From Cryptomeria japonica (taxonomy: Eukaryota; Streptophyta; Pinopsida; Cupressales; Cupressaceae): a DNA stretch of 64,000 bases. Numbering within the stretch: position 1 is the first letter of the stretch; every line of letters starts with the position of its first letter. Made by a program: the position numbers and the translations under genes. The stretch is taken from the NCBI RefSeq assembly GCF_030272615.1, contig NC_081411.1, positions 216,584,154 to 216,648,153 of the forward strand. Direction: 5' to 3'. Below, piece by piece: positions 22,228-33,860 of this stretch. The notes beneath the pieces are model-generated. The model worked only from the letters and a program-made list of their open reading frames with translations. It was not told the origin of the DNA and did no database searches.

Positions 22228-23070
22228 ATTCGAGTTCTGAGGGTGGTACCATGAAAAGATCAGAGGAGATGAAAAGATGAATCAAATGAGGAGTCAAAGG
22301 AGGATGAGGATGAGGAGTCTGATGAGGATGATGAGGAGGAGTCTGATCAGGATGAGAATGAGGGAGGAGATCATGGTGTCATTCCTATTGATGGATCAAG
22401 CTAATGACATACAGGCTCCACTGGGTGATCCTATGTAGGACGTGATCGTAGGTGATGAGATTGAACATATTACATATGATAGGGTTGTGAAGGGTGAGGT
22501 GAGGTATCAAAGAGAGCACTTCTCAGTGCTAGAGAGACAAATAGCACATTTTTAGGTGGTCAAGGCAACTTGGGATACCGAGGGAGCATCTTTGATCTTA
22601 GGTATGGAGAGATTGATAGTGGAGAGAGATCAATTGAGTGTAGAGAGGGCTACACTATTGGTAGAGGGATAGGTGTGCAACAAAGAGAGCTTCATTCATA
22701 GCCTCTTGATACATAGGGGTAGCCAGGGTATAGAGAGCAGATAAGGCTACCTGAGATTTTATCCAGGGTATCATAGATGGTGGCATGCAAAAGGTAGCAT
22801 GATAGTTTGGAGAGATGGGGAGGGAGGCTAGATATTGGAGGGATTTGTATGAGAGTGTGGTACCAACAGAGCAGAGAGCACCATCATATCAAGCACAAAG
22901 AAGGTCACATAGTAGAACACATTTTCAAGGATAGAGAGTAGTGTGGGGGTGATAGGTCCATTGAGGCCACTAGGACAGGCAGGACCGTGGATAGGAGAAG
23001 CTTCATCCTCAAGACAAGATAGAGGTTATGAGGGCTGAGGGAGCACCTAGTGATATTTTTAGGGATTACA
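22228..23070 (+). pseudogene. Possible C-terminal part of the PMD ORF
   Basis: Downstream of the PMD segment the + strand encodes an acidic Asp/Glu/Ser tract (22280-22370) and then a charged, possibly helical stretch (near 22500-22680). It ends in a Gln/Arg/Ser-rich run near 22920. Frames are broken repeatedly. Continuity with the PMD ORF is inferred from position and codon-like structure only. Confidence 0.3.
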
Positions 23071-23273
23071 TTTCACTTATGTTTTAGACACTTTTTGAGA
23101 TTGTACTGAGCCTACGAGCTCTATCTGACACAAACACTATAATTTTTGTACTCTGATACTTTTATGATGCATATATGAGATGCATATTTTATATGAAACT
23201 ACATGATTTGTTTGTTCTATATGATATGATTTAATTTTCTATGATATTTCTTATATGTGCATTATGTTTCTAT

Positions 23274-23306
<33 letters not shown>
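23274..23306. repeat. (ATG)11 microsatellite
   Basis: 33 bp of perfect ATG trinucleotide repeats in non-coding T sequence. Confidence 0.95.
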
Positions 23307-24799
23307 CTTACATAATGTCATGATGTGATTATGATGCATATGCATTTACTGTTATGTAAAGTATGGATTAGGGTGTAATGCCATAATGTTATGTGATGAT
23401 ACTAACATATGTGTATAGGATTGGATGATGAAAGGATGTTTATGATATGCATGTGTACTAACATGTTGTGAATGCAGGATGCATTTGTGTTTGGGTAATA
23501 AAGTACGAAATCAAGAGGACTAAAAGGGCCAACTAAAGAAATGTTAGTAAGAGACAAAAATTATATAGATAAAGGTTAGTTAATGGTGAAACCTTGCTTT
23601 CATAAGTACACCTTTATAGAGAGCTTTATTTAATATGACAAGTGGATACATCATGTTATGACATATGAGATCAGAGCGATGATATGATACCATTGTAGAA
23701 AAACAAACATATTGTAGACAAGAAATGTTTCCATTCTATCTTGAAAATTTTGCGTATGCTAGGAGTCAAAGTATGTATGATAGTCATGAAGTGTAGGTAC
23801 CAACACAGACACCCAAAACATACTTGCTTCAGAAGATCATGAAAACATCCCATAAATAGAAAACAAAATCAAAAGATCATGAACCATCCCGACCACTCTC
23901 ATCACTTGTGGATGTCCTCAAGTAACATAGGAACATGACCAAAGATAAATCAGTGAATGATAATGCTCACTAAAACAAGTGAATCAATAGCCATTCTAAT
24001 CTTTGTTGTCAAGTTGATAGTTTATATTTGATAGGATGATCATGATGTCTGGTTTTGGGATTGATGTACCTGTTTAAGACGGACATAGTCCAGTTTCGAT
24101 TATATCACACCCTATATAAGACAGATGATAGTGTGGATAGTGTCAATGGATTAATTGATTGAAATGACAATTTGATCTGTTTGATTGTTGACTGGATTGA
24201 TAGGTTGTCTATTGTTATGTGATTTGATAAGTGCAGTGGTATATGGATTTTTAGTCTACATTTGCTCAAATATCTATTTATTGCAAGGGACAATATATTG
24301 ATGGACTAAAACATGATTATTTTGGGTTTGGATTGTTTTTCAATTTTTAGTGATTTGTGGTTATTCAATTTTTGTGATTTCTTTAGGACTTTTTTGAATG
24401 TTTTCTAATATTTTTTTAGGACATTTTCTAAATGTTTCGGGATATTTTTTCAGGACATTATTTGGATGTTTTAGATATTTTATTAGGATATTTTTTGGAT
24501 GTTTTTGATCTTTTTCCATGACATTTTTCTATATACATGTTGCATCATCCGAGAAGGATTCCATCTATTGTTTATGGTAAGAGAATTGCCCCTTGTCTAG
24601 GTCAAAATATATATAATGGCGAACAAAATTAAACTGACATATACAAACTAGTTATCCAAAGCAAAGATGGTAAATAATGACCAGTCTCATGACACAAAGG
24701 ACAAAAGAGGTTGGTGAAAATATGGATGGAAAATCTATCATGAATGTGAATAGGATTTAGATAGAGTGACGATAGATGACAAAGTGATGACTTGCTACA

Positions 24800-24880
24800 C
24801 GTGGCGCCTGTTTGTCAAATTTTCACCATGGTACTTACCCAAAGCATCTGTTTGCCAGGTTTTCACTATTAGGTGAATGA
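24800..24880 (-). promoter_or_regulatory. Motif shared with element L1
   Basis: The minus strand reads AATAGTGAAAACCTGGC, then GGGTAAGTACCATGGTG, AAAATTTGACAAACAG and GGCGCC. These pieces correspond to 11524-11590 in L1, with GGCGCC moved to the other side. Both copies lie after an A-rich tract on the 3' side of the interior. Confidence 0.5.
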
Positions 24881-25009
24881 TTTATATTTACTATTTATTT
24901 CTCTTTTATCTCTTTTTTAAGGATCCTTTTTCAATTTTTTTGATATTTTTCACCTAATCATTTTTCAATTTTATTTTTTTAATATCTTTTACTAATTTTT
25001 TTGATATTT

Positions 25010-26102
25010 TCATGTATAATATTTATGGAGATACATGTTATTGACAGGCTCAGATAGTGGTTCTCCTTCCAGTGTTGCAATTTGATACGCCCTATATCCA
25101 TAGGCTACAGTGACTGCATAGGGACCTAGCCATTTAGGCTCAAATTTTCCAAGTTTTTTCCTCACTTATTGATTCTTTTGATCCATTCTAAGGACTAGAT
25201 CTTCAAATTCAAAGTGCCTTCCCTTGACTTTATTGTTGTAATTTCTCTGAAGGAAATTGTGATATGCTTGCATGTGGACTAGAGCAGTCTGACGTCACTC
25301 ATCTAACATTTTCAATGCATATAGTCTGGATAACATGTATTCTTCTTCATCATTAATGTGTCCCAAGGAGACTCTCAATTAGGGTATCTTGATCTCGATG
25401 GGAAGTATGGCCTCAACATCATAAACTAGAGAATAATGGGTAGTGTTTGTAGGTGTGCGAAGATTGGTTCAGTATGCCCATAAATTAGGACTAAGTTGCA
25501 CATGCCAGTCATGGCCAACATCATTGATAGTATTCTTGAGTGTTTTTATTATATTTTTGTTTGATGCCTCATCTTGACCATTACTCTGTAGGTAGTAAGT
25601 AGTGCAAAAGTGGTGCTGGATATGAAACTTCTCGTAGAGTTCCCTAACATCTTGGTTTTTAAATGGATGACCATTATCAGTGACAATGGAAATCTATGTG
25701 CCCATTATGTAGGTCATGGGAATGGCTTCAATCCATTTAGTGAAATATTATATGGTGGTGATTATGAATATATGGCCATTGGAAAAGGTACAGTTGATCT
25801 TTCCTATGAGGTTGATTCCCCATTAATAAAAAGGTCATGGAGATATAATTGGTTGAAGTTCTTGTGCTGATGCATGAATTAGGTCTCCATGCATGTTACA
25901 TTTGTAGCACTTTTTTGCAAAATTGTGGGCCTCTTAAACCATTGTAGGCTAGTAGTATCCAGCCTTGGTCAATTTATTTGCTAGAATTAAACCATTGAAA
26001 TGGCCCCCACAAATACCATTGTCAGCCTCATGTAGAGAAGTTTGCGCTTCTTTTGAATTAAGACACCTAAGTTTGGTCAAAAGAGTGATGATAAAGGGTA
26101 TC
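25010..26102 (-). pseudogene. Integrase of T, zinc-binding to C-terminal part
   Basis: On the minus strand from 26102: DTLYHHSFDQT, ICGGHFNGLILANKLTKAGYY (HHCC-region signature), then a catalytic core with WGINLIG, TDNGHPFKN and SNGQDEAS. The second Asp (codon 25676-25678) and the Glu (25568-25570) have exactly 35 residues between them, the DD35E spacing. The first catalytic Asp is Asn (codon 25811-25813), and about 14 residues seem missing between the first two sites. Then LWAYRT, SLVYDVEAILPIEI and a C-terminal WLGPYAV..LEGEPLSEPVN region lead to the pol stop at 25010-25012. X splits it from its N-terminal codons at 31958-32000. It is dead. Confidence 0.9.
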
Positions 26103-26214
26103 TTTTATGTGCATACTCCACCCCTCCATTTTGACCTTTGAAATGGGGGTCCCCCTTTTCTTATTTTTCCTTTCCTTCATTTCTATCTATTTTTCTCTCC
26201 TTTGTTCTCCTTCT

Positions 26215-27215
26215 CTAGGATTTTGGGTTCCCGAAGTTGTGGAGTTATTTGTTTTTTCTCTCGCTCTTCTAAACCTCAGGATCTTGAGATCCCAGAGTGC
26301 ATTCTTTGTTGTATTTTTTTGAGACTTCGGGATTCTGGAATCCCATAACCCCAAAGTTCTTCTTTTGTTTATCGTTTCGACCCTAGAAATCCAAAACCTC
26401 AGAGTCCCGAGGTCCTCTTTTTGTTGTTGTGTTTGTAGTTTTAGAACTTTGGAGTTCCAAAGTGCTAAAACCCTTCCCTTTGTCTTTTATCCATTCTAGA
26501 ACTCTGGAGTCCCAGAGCAATTTTCGTTTCCCATGTCGAAGGGAACTATAATTGCCTTCATGTGCTGATTTAGGCTCATTTGCGTGCCTCTCTTTCTTGG
26601 AACCCTCTTTTCTCTCCGACAACCTAGGCTTTCTTCGATGCGCTTTCTTCCTCCCTGTCCTCTTTCTTTTAGGTTGGTCTTCCTTTTTGTTTTTCTTTTT
26701 GTCCTTATTTTCTTCATTTTTCATGCATGTGCATGTTAGGGTTTAGTCTTAGTTTTTATTTCAATAAGTCAATTCTTTAGCATTTAGGGTTTCTTTTAAT
26801 AAGTCAATTCTTTGGACTCCAAGTTTTTCAGAATCCCAAAGTCTGTTCATGTTGCATTATCTTACCTTTGAGATTTAGAAAACCCCGTTATGTCAGAGAT
26901 GTGACCCTCCCGCTTTGTTCCTACTTCGGGACTCTAAAACCCCAAAATCCTGAAGTCTCTACCTTGAATGCTTATTTCATTTCGGGATTCTAAAACCCCA
27001 AAATGAATCCCTTTTGTGAAGCTTTGAACTCCGGAACCCAAAAATCTCAGAATGGTACCCCTTTCGATCTTTGGGACTCTGGAAGCCCAAGATCCTAGAG
27101 TGGTTTCCTGTTCATGTTATTGAAGCTTTGGGACTCCAAAACCCCATGATCCAAGAATGTGTAAGTGAGCTTTATGGACTCCAGAACTCCAGAATTCTGA
27201 AGTATCTACTTTGAG
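26215..27215 (+). repeat. Degenerate hairpin minisatellite in X leader
   Basis: About 14 diverged copies of a ~35-bp unit at roughly 50-bp spacing: CTTCGGGATTC, a short TGGAACCCCA-type loop, then GAATCCCGAAG. The two arms are reverse complements, so each unit can fold. Clear copies lie near 26325, 26382, 26442, 26492, 26815, 26921, 26972, 27023, 27072, 27123 and 27172. The array stops about 55 bp before the ATG of the long ORF. Confidence 0.75.
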
Positions 27216-27269
27216 TTGATTTTTAAGGTGTTGATTATGGATTTCTTTGGTTCAAATTAGGCAAGCCTT

Positions 27270-30200
27270 ATGGAAGCATCGGCTACTCCCCGCAAGAAGA
27301 CAAGGAGTGAAATCAGGCTTGAGAAGAATCCTCCGACCATGAAGTATTAGTAATAGGGATAAAATTTGCTTTCAAAGTTTGACAATGAAATTCAATGGGT
27401 CACCGACATTGATATTGGCCACATTGAAATTGAAAAAATCATAAAAGAGGTGGCTCAACCAAACCTTGAGGCACCATACAGGAGAATTGAGAGATCGGGC
27501 CTAGTGGAAGCAACCATCTTTCGTCAAGAAATGCAGTCACCTGAACTAATCCTTGCCATAGTACAACATTGTGATAAAGACACCAGAAAATGAAAGGATG
27601 CTAATGGGAATGTAGTAGTAGACCTCTCATCAGACATGCTTGGCATGACATTTGGGATACCTCAATTTGATAAAGTTCTGCAAACCACTGAGGATGAGGT
27701 TGTACAAATATTCAATCAAAATGCCACTACACATAGAAGACATATCAATGAAGTGTGGTTTGAAGAGCCCAGGGTGTCAGGATTAAAGGCCTCAAACAAC
27801 ATTTTAAGGGTAGATTTCAAGGTTTCCCCAATGGACTTAATTATTATGCTCAATCATGCCTTCGAGAAACCAGATGATAGACATTATCACCTATAGATGT
27901 GCCGTTATATTCATACTATACTGATAGGTAAAGAATATTTTGATTGGGCTTAGATAGTTTCTAATAATATTCATGACCAATTGTGCGCAGTATCAGAAAT
28001 AAAGAAGTTATTTTTGACTTCTTATGTGATATGGGTGGTGGAAAGAAGTGTAAAATACCTCGGACTGAACACAATAGGCAGGTTAGGAGAGAAGTTAGGC
28101 CAGAAGAGAGTATGGGAACACTACACACTTTTTCCATTCCAACATGCCAAATTCCACTTTAAAAAAAAATGATGCCTTCATTTTTGCAGTGATTTATAAA
28201 CTGATTGGTGATGTGGGGTACCGCCTCTCTCCAAAGGTGATGAAAGTGGTACAAAAATGGGGTACCTGGTTCTTCCAAAATCAACGCTCCACCTAAATCC
28301 GAGTAAGTCCTTCCAAGGTATTGCACTGAATGAGTTATCATTCTTGAGTACTCAATGCAAATTTTTGGACTGCAATCACTTCTGACTCTAAAGCACAAAA
28401 CTGGAGACATTCCCAATCATTATAGGAGACTATACTTACCAAAGCATACAAGCTACCAAGTCAGCTATTCATGAATTGCGGGATCTCAGTCTAAAGGAAT
28501 TTGATTATACTAGGGAGAGATATGATCCATTTGGAAAATTGAAGCAAATGATGCCAATAGCTTTCTTGGGGCATATACCTACCTTGGAAGACTTTTGGGC
28601 AAACATGCAGGATAGGTTTTAGGCAAGAGAAAGGGGATACCACAAACTTACGGTTCCTCAAATCAGAAAATTCAAGGTTGAGACAAACCTCCCTAATGAC
28701 CTTAGAGATGATGGGGAAATACTTGATCTAGTCTATAAGGAAAATGGGATTGATAAGAAGCCTCTTTCTCTGATGAGATGGTATGGGAAAGAAAAATTTG
28801 ATATTGACATTGTAACCAAGAAAGTGGTAGAAAGGACAATGCAGTGGCTAGGATTGAGGATTCATCCCAGTACATCTAAGGACAAAGAGAAAGGAAAATA
28901 TTTTGGCAATCCTCAATCCAAGACCACTAAGGAGTATGTCAGAAGGACCAAATCAGATTCAAGGAAAAATACCCTTGTGGGTCCAGAAGTTGCTACTCAA
29001 AATATTGGTAAAGAAGAATTAATGCAGCAGTTTGATGCAAAAATGCAAGAATCCCGACTCTTGAAAACTACAGTAGAGCATGGGATAACTACTGAATTGC
29101 AGGTGGTGCTATAGGCCTCGATCACTTTTATTGTACCTACCATTGGGATTGTGCTAGGAGAAGGTATTACACAGTCAAGAGAAACTAAGCAACAAGCTCC
29201 TTCTTCCTCTCAAGCACCTGCACCAACCATGGTTGTACACCAAGAGCAGGTCATTATCCATAATATTGAAATTGATTCAAATGAGGATGACAAACCCATT
29301 GTAGTAATATCCCATTGAAAGAAAGGTGAACCAATGCAAAGAAAGCAAGCCTCCAAGCAAGATCAAGAAGAACCATTAATACAACAGGAAAACCTACCTA
29401 AAAATCACGAGCAATATATTGATCAGGTGCAAGAAGAAGGTGGACAAAATTATGCCATGGATTTAGATGAAGATGAAGGCTTGGTATTAACCCCTTAGGA
29501 TTAGGTGATGCTTCTCAAAATGTTGGAGGGAAGTAAGCAAAGGAAATAGGAGGAGATAGAAAAGGAGGAATTTGAATAAGAAGTTGTTGAAAAATTGGAA
29601 GAGTTTTCTCAGCAACAGAAGATTGAATAAGTACTATCAACAAACCTTGCCCAACAAGTCTCTTTAACACATCCACAACAAGAGGATTCCATCTCCCAAT
29701 AGATGCATGAGAAAATTTGTGAGGAAGATCAATAGGAAGATGATAGGCTAGAGCAACATGTGCAGACACATATGGTTACACCTGAGGTGACAACTCGGGG
29801 TGAGGATCATGATGAAAGTATGCCCCAATGGATAAATTTTAGATTTCAAAAGAAAAAGAAGGTAGTTCCTCCCAACATCACCCTACAAGATGCAGTTATT
29901 GAATCACCAAGGTAGGTCAAGGGTTAAGAGTGCTAAAACTCTTCATCATTTTTCAAGAAGTGAGTTGTCAGGTGATGTCATTGCTAGTATCACAACTCTG
30001 ATATAGGAAGAATATGAAGGTGCTCAAGGATCATCAAAGTACCACATTTCGCAAGTGAATCTTGGTAAGCAAACCAAATGGGGAGAGATAGCCTCCTTGG
30101 ATGCAGCTACCACCTCAATCAAAAGAAGGATGGAGAAAGAATATAAGTTTAAGAGTGAGGTTAAAGCATAATTGCAGCAATATAGGCAGCTCCTCATTGA

Positions 30201-31002
30201 GGTGTCCAAGCCGTTAGATTTAAGATCCGGAGATGCCCTACCATCCACCTCATCGCTCCTGCAATAGGAAGTGAAGACAGTATATGAAATGAGAAGGGTT
30301 GTATAAACCCTCAAGACTTGGACCACTGATCAACTCAGCAAAGTGAAGATGTTGCTTCAAGACACCATGGAAATGTATGAGAATGTTCACCTTCTTAAGC
30401 ATGGTCTCATCTTCCTTACCCAATAATGGAAGACCCAATCAGATGGATTCACAAAGGAAGCCAGGTTACTAAAAAAGATCAAAGGGTTGGATGAAGATGT
30501 GATAACAGAAGAAGATATATTGGGAGGAGAAGACCCTAGTAACCTACAAAGATGCATTGATATCCTGGAAATGAATGTGGACACAATGGATCAATGTCGA
30601 GAAAGAGTACTAAAGGAGAATCCACCTTTTCTAGACCTTCTGGAGTGTTATGAGCAATATGTAGTTGAGTTGTTGGGAAAGTATGGTATAGGTTTGCAAG
30701 CCAAGGTGCTCAAGTATGAGGAGGTTATTAAACAATGGGCATCATATGTTGTCAAATACTTCTCCTCAACCATTGAGTTTAATGTAGTAGTCATGGACAT
30801 GTATATGCACATGATCCTTCAATCCCACCAAGCAACCTAATTAGTTGATAATCTAGTTGACAACTTAGAGAAAGTGAAAGAAGCACTAAGGGTGGAAGAG
30901 TTATGCATCGAATACATACCGCACCCACCATTCACTTCCATTGAGTGTTACATCAACAACTACCACAACTACAGGAAAAGTAGAAGACAAACAGGTAGTT
31001 GA
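27270..31002 (+). pseudogene. Long unknown ORF of X (~1,240 codons)
   Basis: From ATG 27270 (MEASATPRKKTRSEIRLEKN) one frame runs to about 29925 broken only by in-frame stops. A +1 shift then leads to a second frame ending at TGA 31000-31002. The N-terminal ~500 residues look globular, with MLGMTFGIPQFDKV and a KKLFLTSYVIWVV segment. The middle is rich in Gln, Glu, Lys and Asp (29100-29800). The last ~350 residues are helical, starting near EYKFKSEVKA. I do not recognise a family. The layout (globular, acidic, helical) resembles ORF2 of P1/P2. No RT, integrase or zinc knuckle is visible. It lies antisense to T's pol, but X is a later insertion. Confidence 0.6.
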
Positions 31003-31952
31003 CATGCAGATGCATATACAAGGAAGCATCGCATTGAGGAGGTCACTGCAGTTCACTCATAGTCTTTGACCACACCTATCATGGATTAGCACTGCCAACA
31101 AGAGGTACTACACATGTGAGGATTACAGAGCAACCGCACCTGGAAGACTACTTTTGATGACTCTAGTTTAGTAATAGTAAAATGGAGTTCTAAAAGAAGT
31201 GACTTGCACGTCGATTGTGACTCCCACCATTTTGTAACTAGGTCATAGGCATATTTTTCTCCTAAAGGTAGGAGGCATGACACTATAAATGTAATGAATT
31301 AGGCCATAAGAAGGGTCCAAAAATTGATGATTTGGGTCCCTAGCTTAGGATTTCCTTTCATTTCCAGCATTTAGTTTTAGACTTTGTTAAATTTCTTGAG
31401 TACCAGTGCTCACTGTTACACATTATTTCATAAATAATCAATACAAGCTGTTGTTTTGGATCGCATGTTCCATGAACAATGTTGAATTGAGTTAGTATTT
31501 CTTCTATCATGGTATCTTCTCTCAATTTGGATTGCATGAATGTTCTAAATGTTATGAGTTCCATTTCTTTGTACCCAAGATTGCTTAATTAGCTTTGTGT
31601 ACATATGAGATTATATATCTCATAGGTAGACAAATGTTCCATGTGATGCTATTCAAATTGTTATTGATAAAATCTTATTGTTGAAATTCATTTTCTCTGA
31701 TTCAATGAGCTTGTGTGATTATCTTTCTTCCCACTAACCTTATATCTTTTGAAGTGATCCGTATAAGAATCATCTGCCACCAACAATACCACCTTGATGA
31801 ACAATTTGCATAGACCCTGAGTTTACCAAGCATTGTTGTGACCCAGCATATGAGACCTTGGGGAGCATAGACATCGTAATCCTTTCTCTTTTCATGAGAG
31901 GTTCCACATCTGCGAAACTTGCATGTAGGTGAGTATAAAAAGCCCATCAACA
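31003..31952 (+). other. 3' non-coding tail of X
   Basis: About 950 bp after the X ORF without convincing coding, ending GCCCATCAACA at the T junction. It could contain an unpaired 3' LTR, but no second copy exists within X to prove it. Short minus frames here are not supported as genes. Confidence 0.4.
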
Positions 31953-31957
31953 GTGTC

Positions 31958-32200
31958 ACCAATGATAAAATATCTAGAGGCCTTCTAGATAAAGGAGTGA
32001 TACCGGTTATTAGATAGGTTGGGAGTTAATGTTTGTGAATTTAAGTAATTATATATCTAATTGGTACCTATGAGAATTGGGGCCAATAATATCACACATG
32101 AGCTCAGATTGTGGAATTTCAAAAGAAGAAATCAATAGTTGTTCCACTAAGAACTCAAACTTGTTGACATTTTGTGGGATATTGAGCATGGATGCAATAG
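31958..32200 (-). pseudogene. Integrase N-terminal codons and RNase H-IN spacer of T
   Basis: The minus strand reads RYFIIGD just to the right of X, the segment that normally precedes the integrase HHCC domain in Tat elements. The stretch to 32200 is the usual poorly conserved spacer. The frame is broken by several stops. Confidence 0.6.
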
Positions 32201-32540
32201 TGGCCATGGCATCTGTTGGTTTTTTTTGTAGTCGTGGTACTTGACTGAATGTGATTGTAACAAATCAATCTTGTAGAAGTCGACCAACTTCTTGTAGGGG
32301 ATTAGCTCATCTTTAGTTTCATAATCATCATTTACTTGTTGGATGACCCATTGTACTACAATTCTTAGCCATGTGACTAAAGCTTCATATTTTACAATCT
32401 TATTTGTGCACTCAAAATTTATCCTATATGATTTTGGGGTTGCATCTTATTGCAGAGTCAGAAATAAAATACCTATCCCTAAGCCATGCCTGGTGTGTGA
32501 ACCATCAAAGTAGATTTTCCATTTGGTAGGTGTGATATTG
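32200..32540 (-). pseudogene. Second, archaeal-type RNase H of T (aRH)
   Basis: The minus strand encodes KIYFDGSHTRHGLGIGI (first Asp in YFDGS, near 32510), then FECTNKIVKYEALVTWL (Glu in YEAL, near 32370), then VVQWVIQQVNDDYETKDEL. FECTN..YEAL is diagnostic of the extra RNase H of Tat-lineage elements. The segment that should hold the GDS aspartate is missing between the YEAL motif and VVQ, so the domain is probably inactive. Confidence 0.8.
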
Positions 32541-32589
32541 AATATCAACTCATCTAGAAAGTAAAAAATTAGTGGGTGATTGTCTTGGG

Positions 32590-33120
32590 TTGGAGCTTTT
32601 GCTAGTTGATTTTCTATTACTTGTCCTTTTATAGCCTGTCAGTCCACATACTGGATATCAAACTCAATCAAGATAATCACCCATTTAGCAAGGTGACCTG
32701 TGAGTGTTTCTCTATTGGTTAGGCATTTTAGTGGATCTATCTTCACTACAATAAATGTCTTGTGACTCAAAATATAATGTCAAATCTTTTGGGTAGCAAA
32801 GATAGCTACTAGACATGCATGTTCAATGGTGGTGTAGTTCAATTCATAGTTGACAAGAGTTTGGCTAATGTAGTATATAGGTCTCTCTTTTCAATCTTCA
32901 TTGTATTATTCCAAGAGATCCCCTAATGTTGTTGTTATTGCTGAGATGTATAATATAAATGGTTTGCATTCATTCGGAGGCATCATGACCGATAGAGATA
33001 AAAGATAGTCCTTTAACTATTGGAAAGCTTGTTGACACTGATTGTTCCATTTGAAAGTTATCTCCTTGTGGAGAAAATGTTGGAAGGGGTGACATTTATC
33101 AACCAATTGTACTATGAATC
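32590..33120 (-). pseudogene. RT connection and RNase H of T
   Basis: The minus strand follows the Ty3 pattern: LRSL.GML.SIRRFI, ITFKWNNQCQQAFQ.LKDYL, KPFILYISA, RPIYYISQTLVNYELNYTTIE, ACLVAIFATQKI and LTGHLAKWVIILIEFDIQYV. Stops replace Gln or Trp at several places. It joins the reverse transcriptase on its right and the second RNase H on its left. Confidence 0.85.
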
Positions 33121-33860
33121 TCCTGATAGACTACAACATTCCCTAAAGACTTCTCAATTATTTCAGATTTGAAGTCAAAGGCATATCCATTAGAGCCTTT
33201 ACCTTTGTTGGGTCTACTTCAATCCCATTGTGAGAAACAATGTAACCTAAAAGTTTTCTTGATGTAACCCCAAAAACATATTTCTTAGGGTTCAAATGAA
33301 GCTTATACTTTTTAATTCTATCAAAGATTAATGTCAATATACTTAGATGATTGTCTTGGGTGATTGATTTACATAATAGGTCATCTACATAATCTTCCAT
33401 CAATGTGTGAATGAAATCATTGAATATGGTTGTCATTTCTCTCTAATAGGTTACTCTGGCATTCTTAAGGCCGAAGAGCATCACATTGCAACAATAGGTT
33501 CCCAAGCACATGTGAAAGTTATTTTATGTTGATCCTTAGGAGCTATTCTAATCTAATTATAGTTGGAAAAACCATCCATCAAGGACATCATTTCGTAACC
33601 AGTTGTCATGTCCACTATTATGCCAATATTTGATAAAGGGAAGTTGTCTTTAGGGCATGCTTTGTTCAAGTTTATGAAATTGGTGCATATTCTAATGCCC
33701 CTAATGAGCTTACTTACAAGAACTAAGTTGGAAATCTACTCTGCATAATCTATGGGCCTAATGAAAACCACATCTAAAAATTTCTTGAGCTCATCTTTGA
33801 CTAGTAATGCAATATGTGGATGCACCTTCCTCAACTTTTGTTTGACTGTTTTAACACCTA
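33120..33860 (-). pseudogene. Reverse transcriptase of T
   Basis: The minus strand carries RICTNFINLNKACPKDNFPL (fingers/palm), GYEMMSLMDGFSNYN, FGLKNARVTY and the catalytic YVDD box (Tyr codon 33389-33391) inside a 92-codon open segment (33158-33436), then LHLNPKKYVFGVTSRKLLGYIVS. The conserved palm Asp of SLMDG is present. Stops and one or more shifts upstream make it non-functional. It would copy T genomic RNA into cDNA. Confidence 0.93.

Larger units (their letters stand above)
23071..25009. other. Non-coding interior of T between pol end and PMD ORF
   Basis: I see no protein. The stretch contains an (ATG)11 microsatellite and a T-rich region (24330-24540) with degenerate GGACATTTT/GGATGTTTT words. 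It also holds the motif shared with L1 (24800-24880) and, near 24595-24606, GCCCCTTGTC, whose complement ACAAGGGGC resembles the purine run after the same motif in L1. Confidence 0.55.
26103..31952 (+). mobile_element. X: 5.85-kb insertion in the integrase gene, class unresolved
   Basis: The T integrase reads RYFIIGD on the right (31958-31990) and DTLYHHSFD on the left (26070-26102), so X interrupts consecutive codons. Flanks GTATC (26098-26102) and GTGTC (31953-31957) look like a 5-bp duplication with one change. X ends CATCAACA but starts TTTTATG, and I find no direct LTRs, terminal inverted repeats or Helitron ends. It contains a hairpin-repeat leader and a long + strand frame of unknown function. 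It may be a 5'-truncated or LTR-eroded pol-less LTR element. Confidence 0.75.

Noticed and set aside
23274-23306. ATG repeat as a CRISPR or protein-coding repeat
   Set aside because: Simple trinucleotide microsatellite without spacers, in non-coding DNA.
26383-26746. Lys/Arg/Glu-rich 113-codon minus frame opposite the X leader
   Set aside because: It is the antisense of a pyrimidine-rich hairpin repeat; basic low-complexity composition is a by-product.
31086-31564. Minus frames as a continuation of T integrase
   Set aside because: The real integrase core is at 25010-26102; these frames lie inside X and show no DDE or HHCC pattern.
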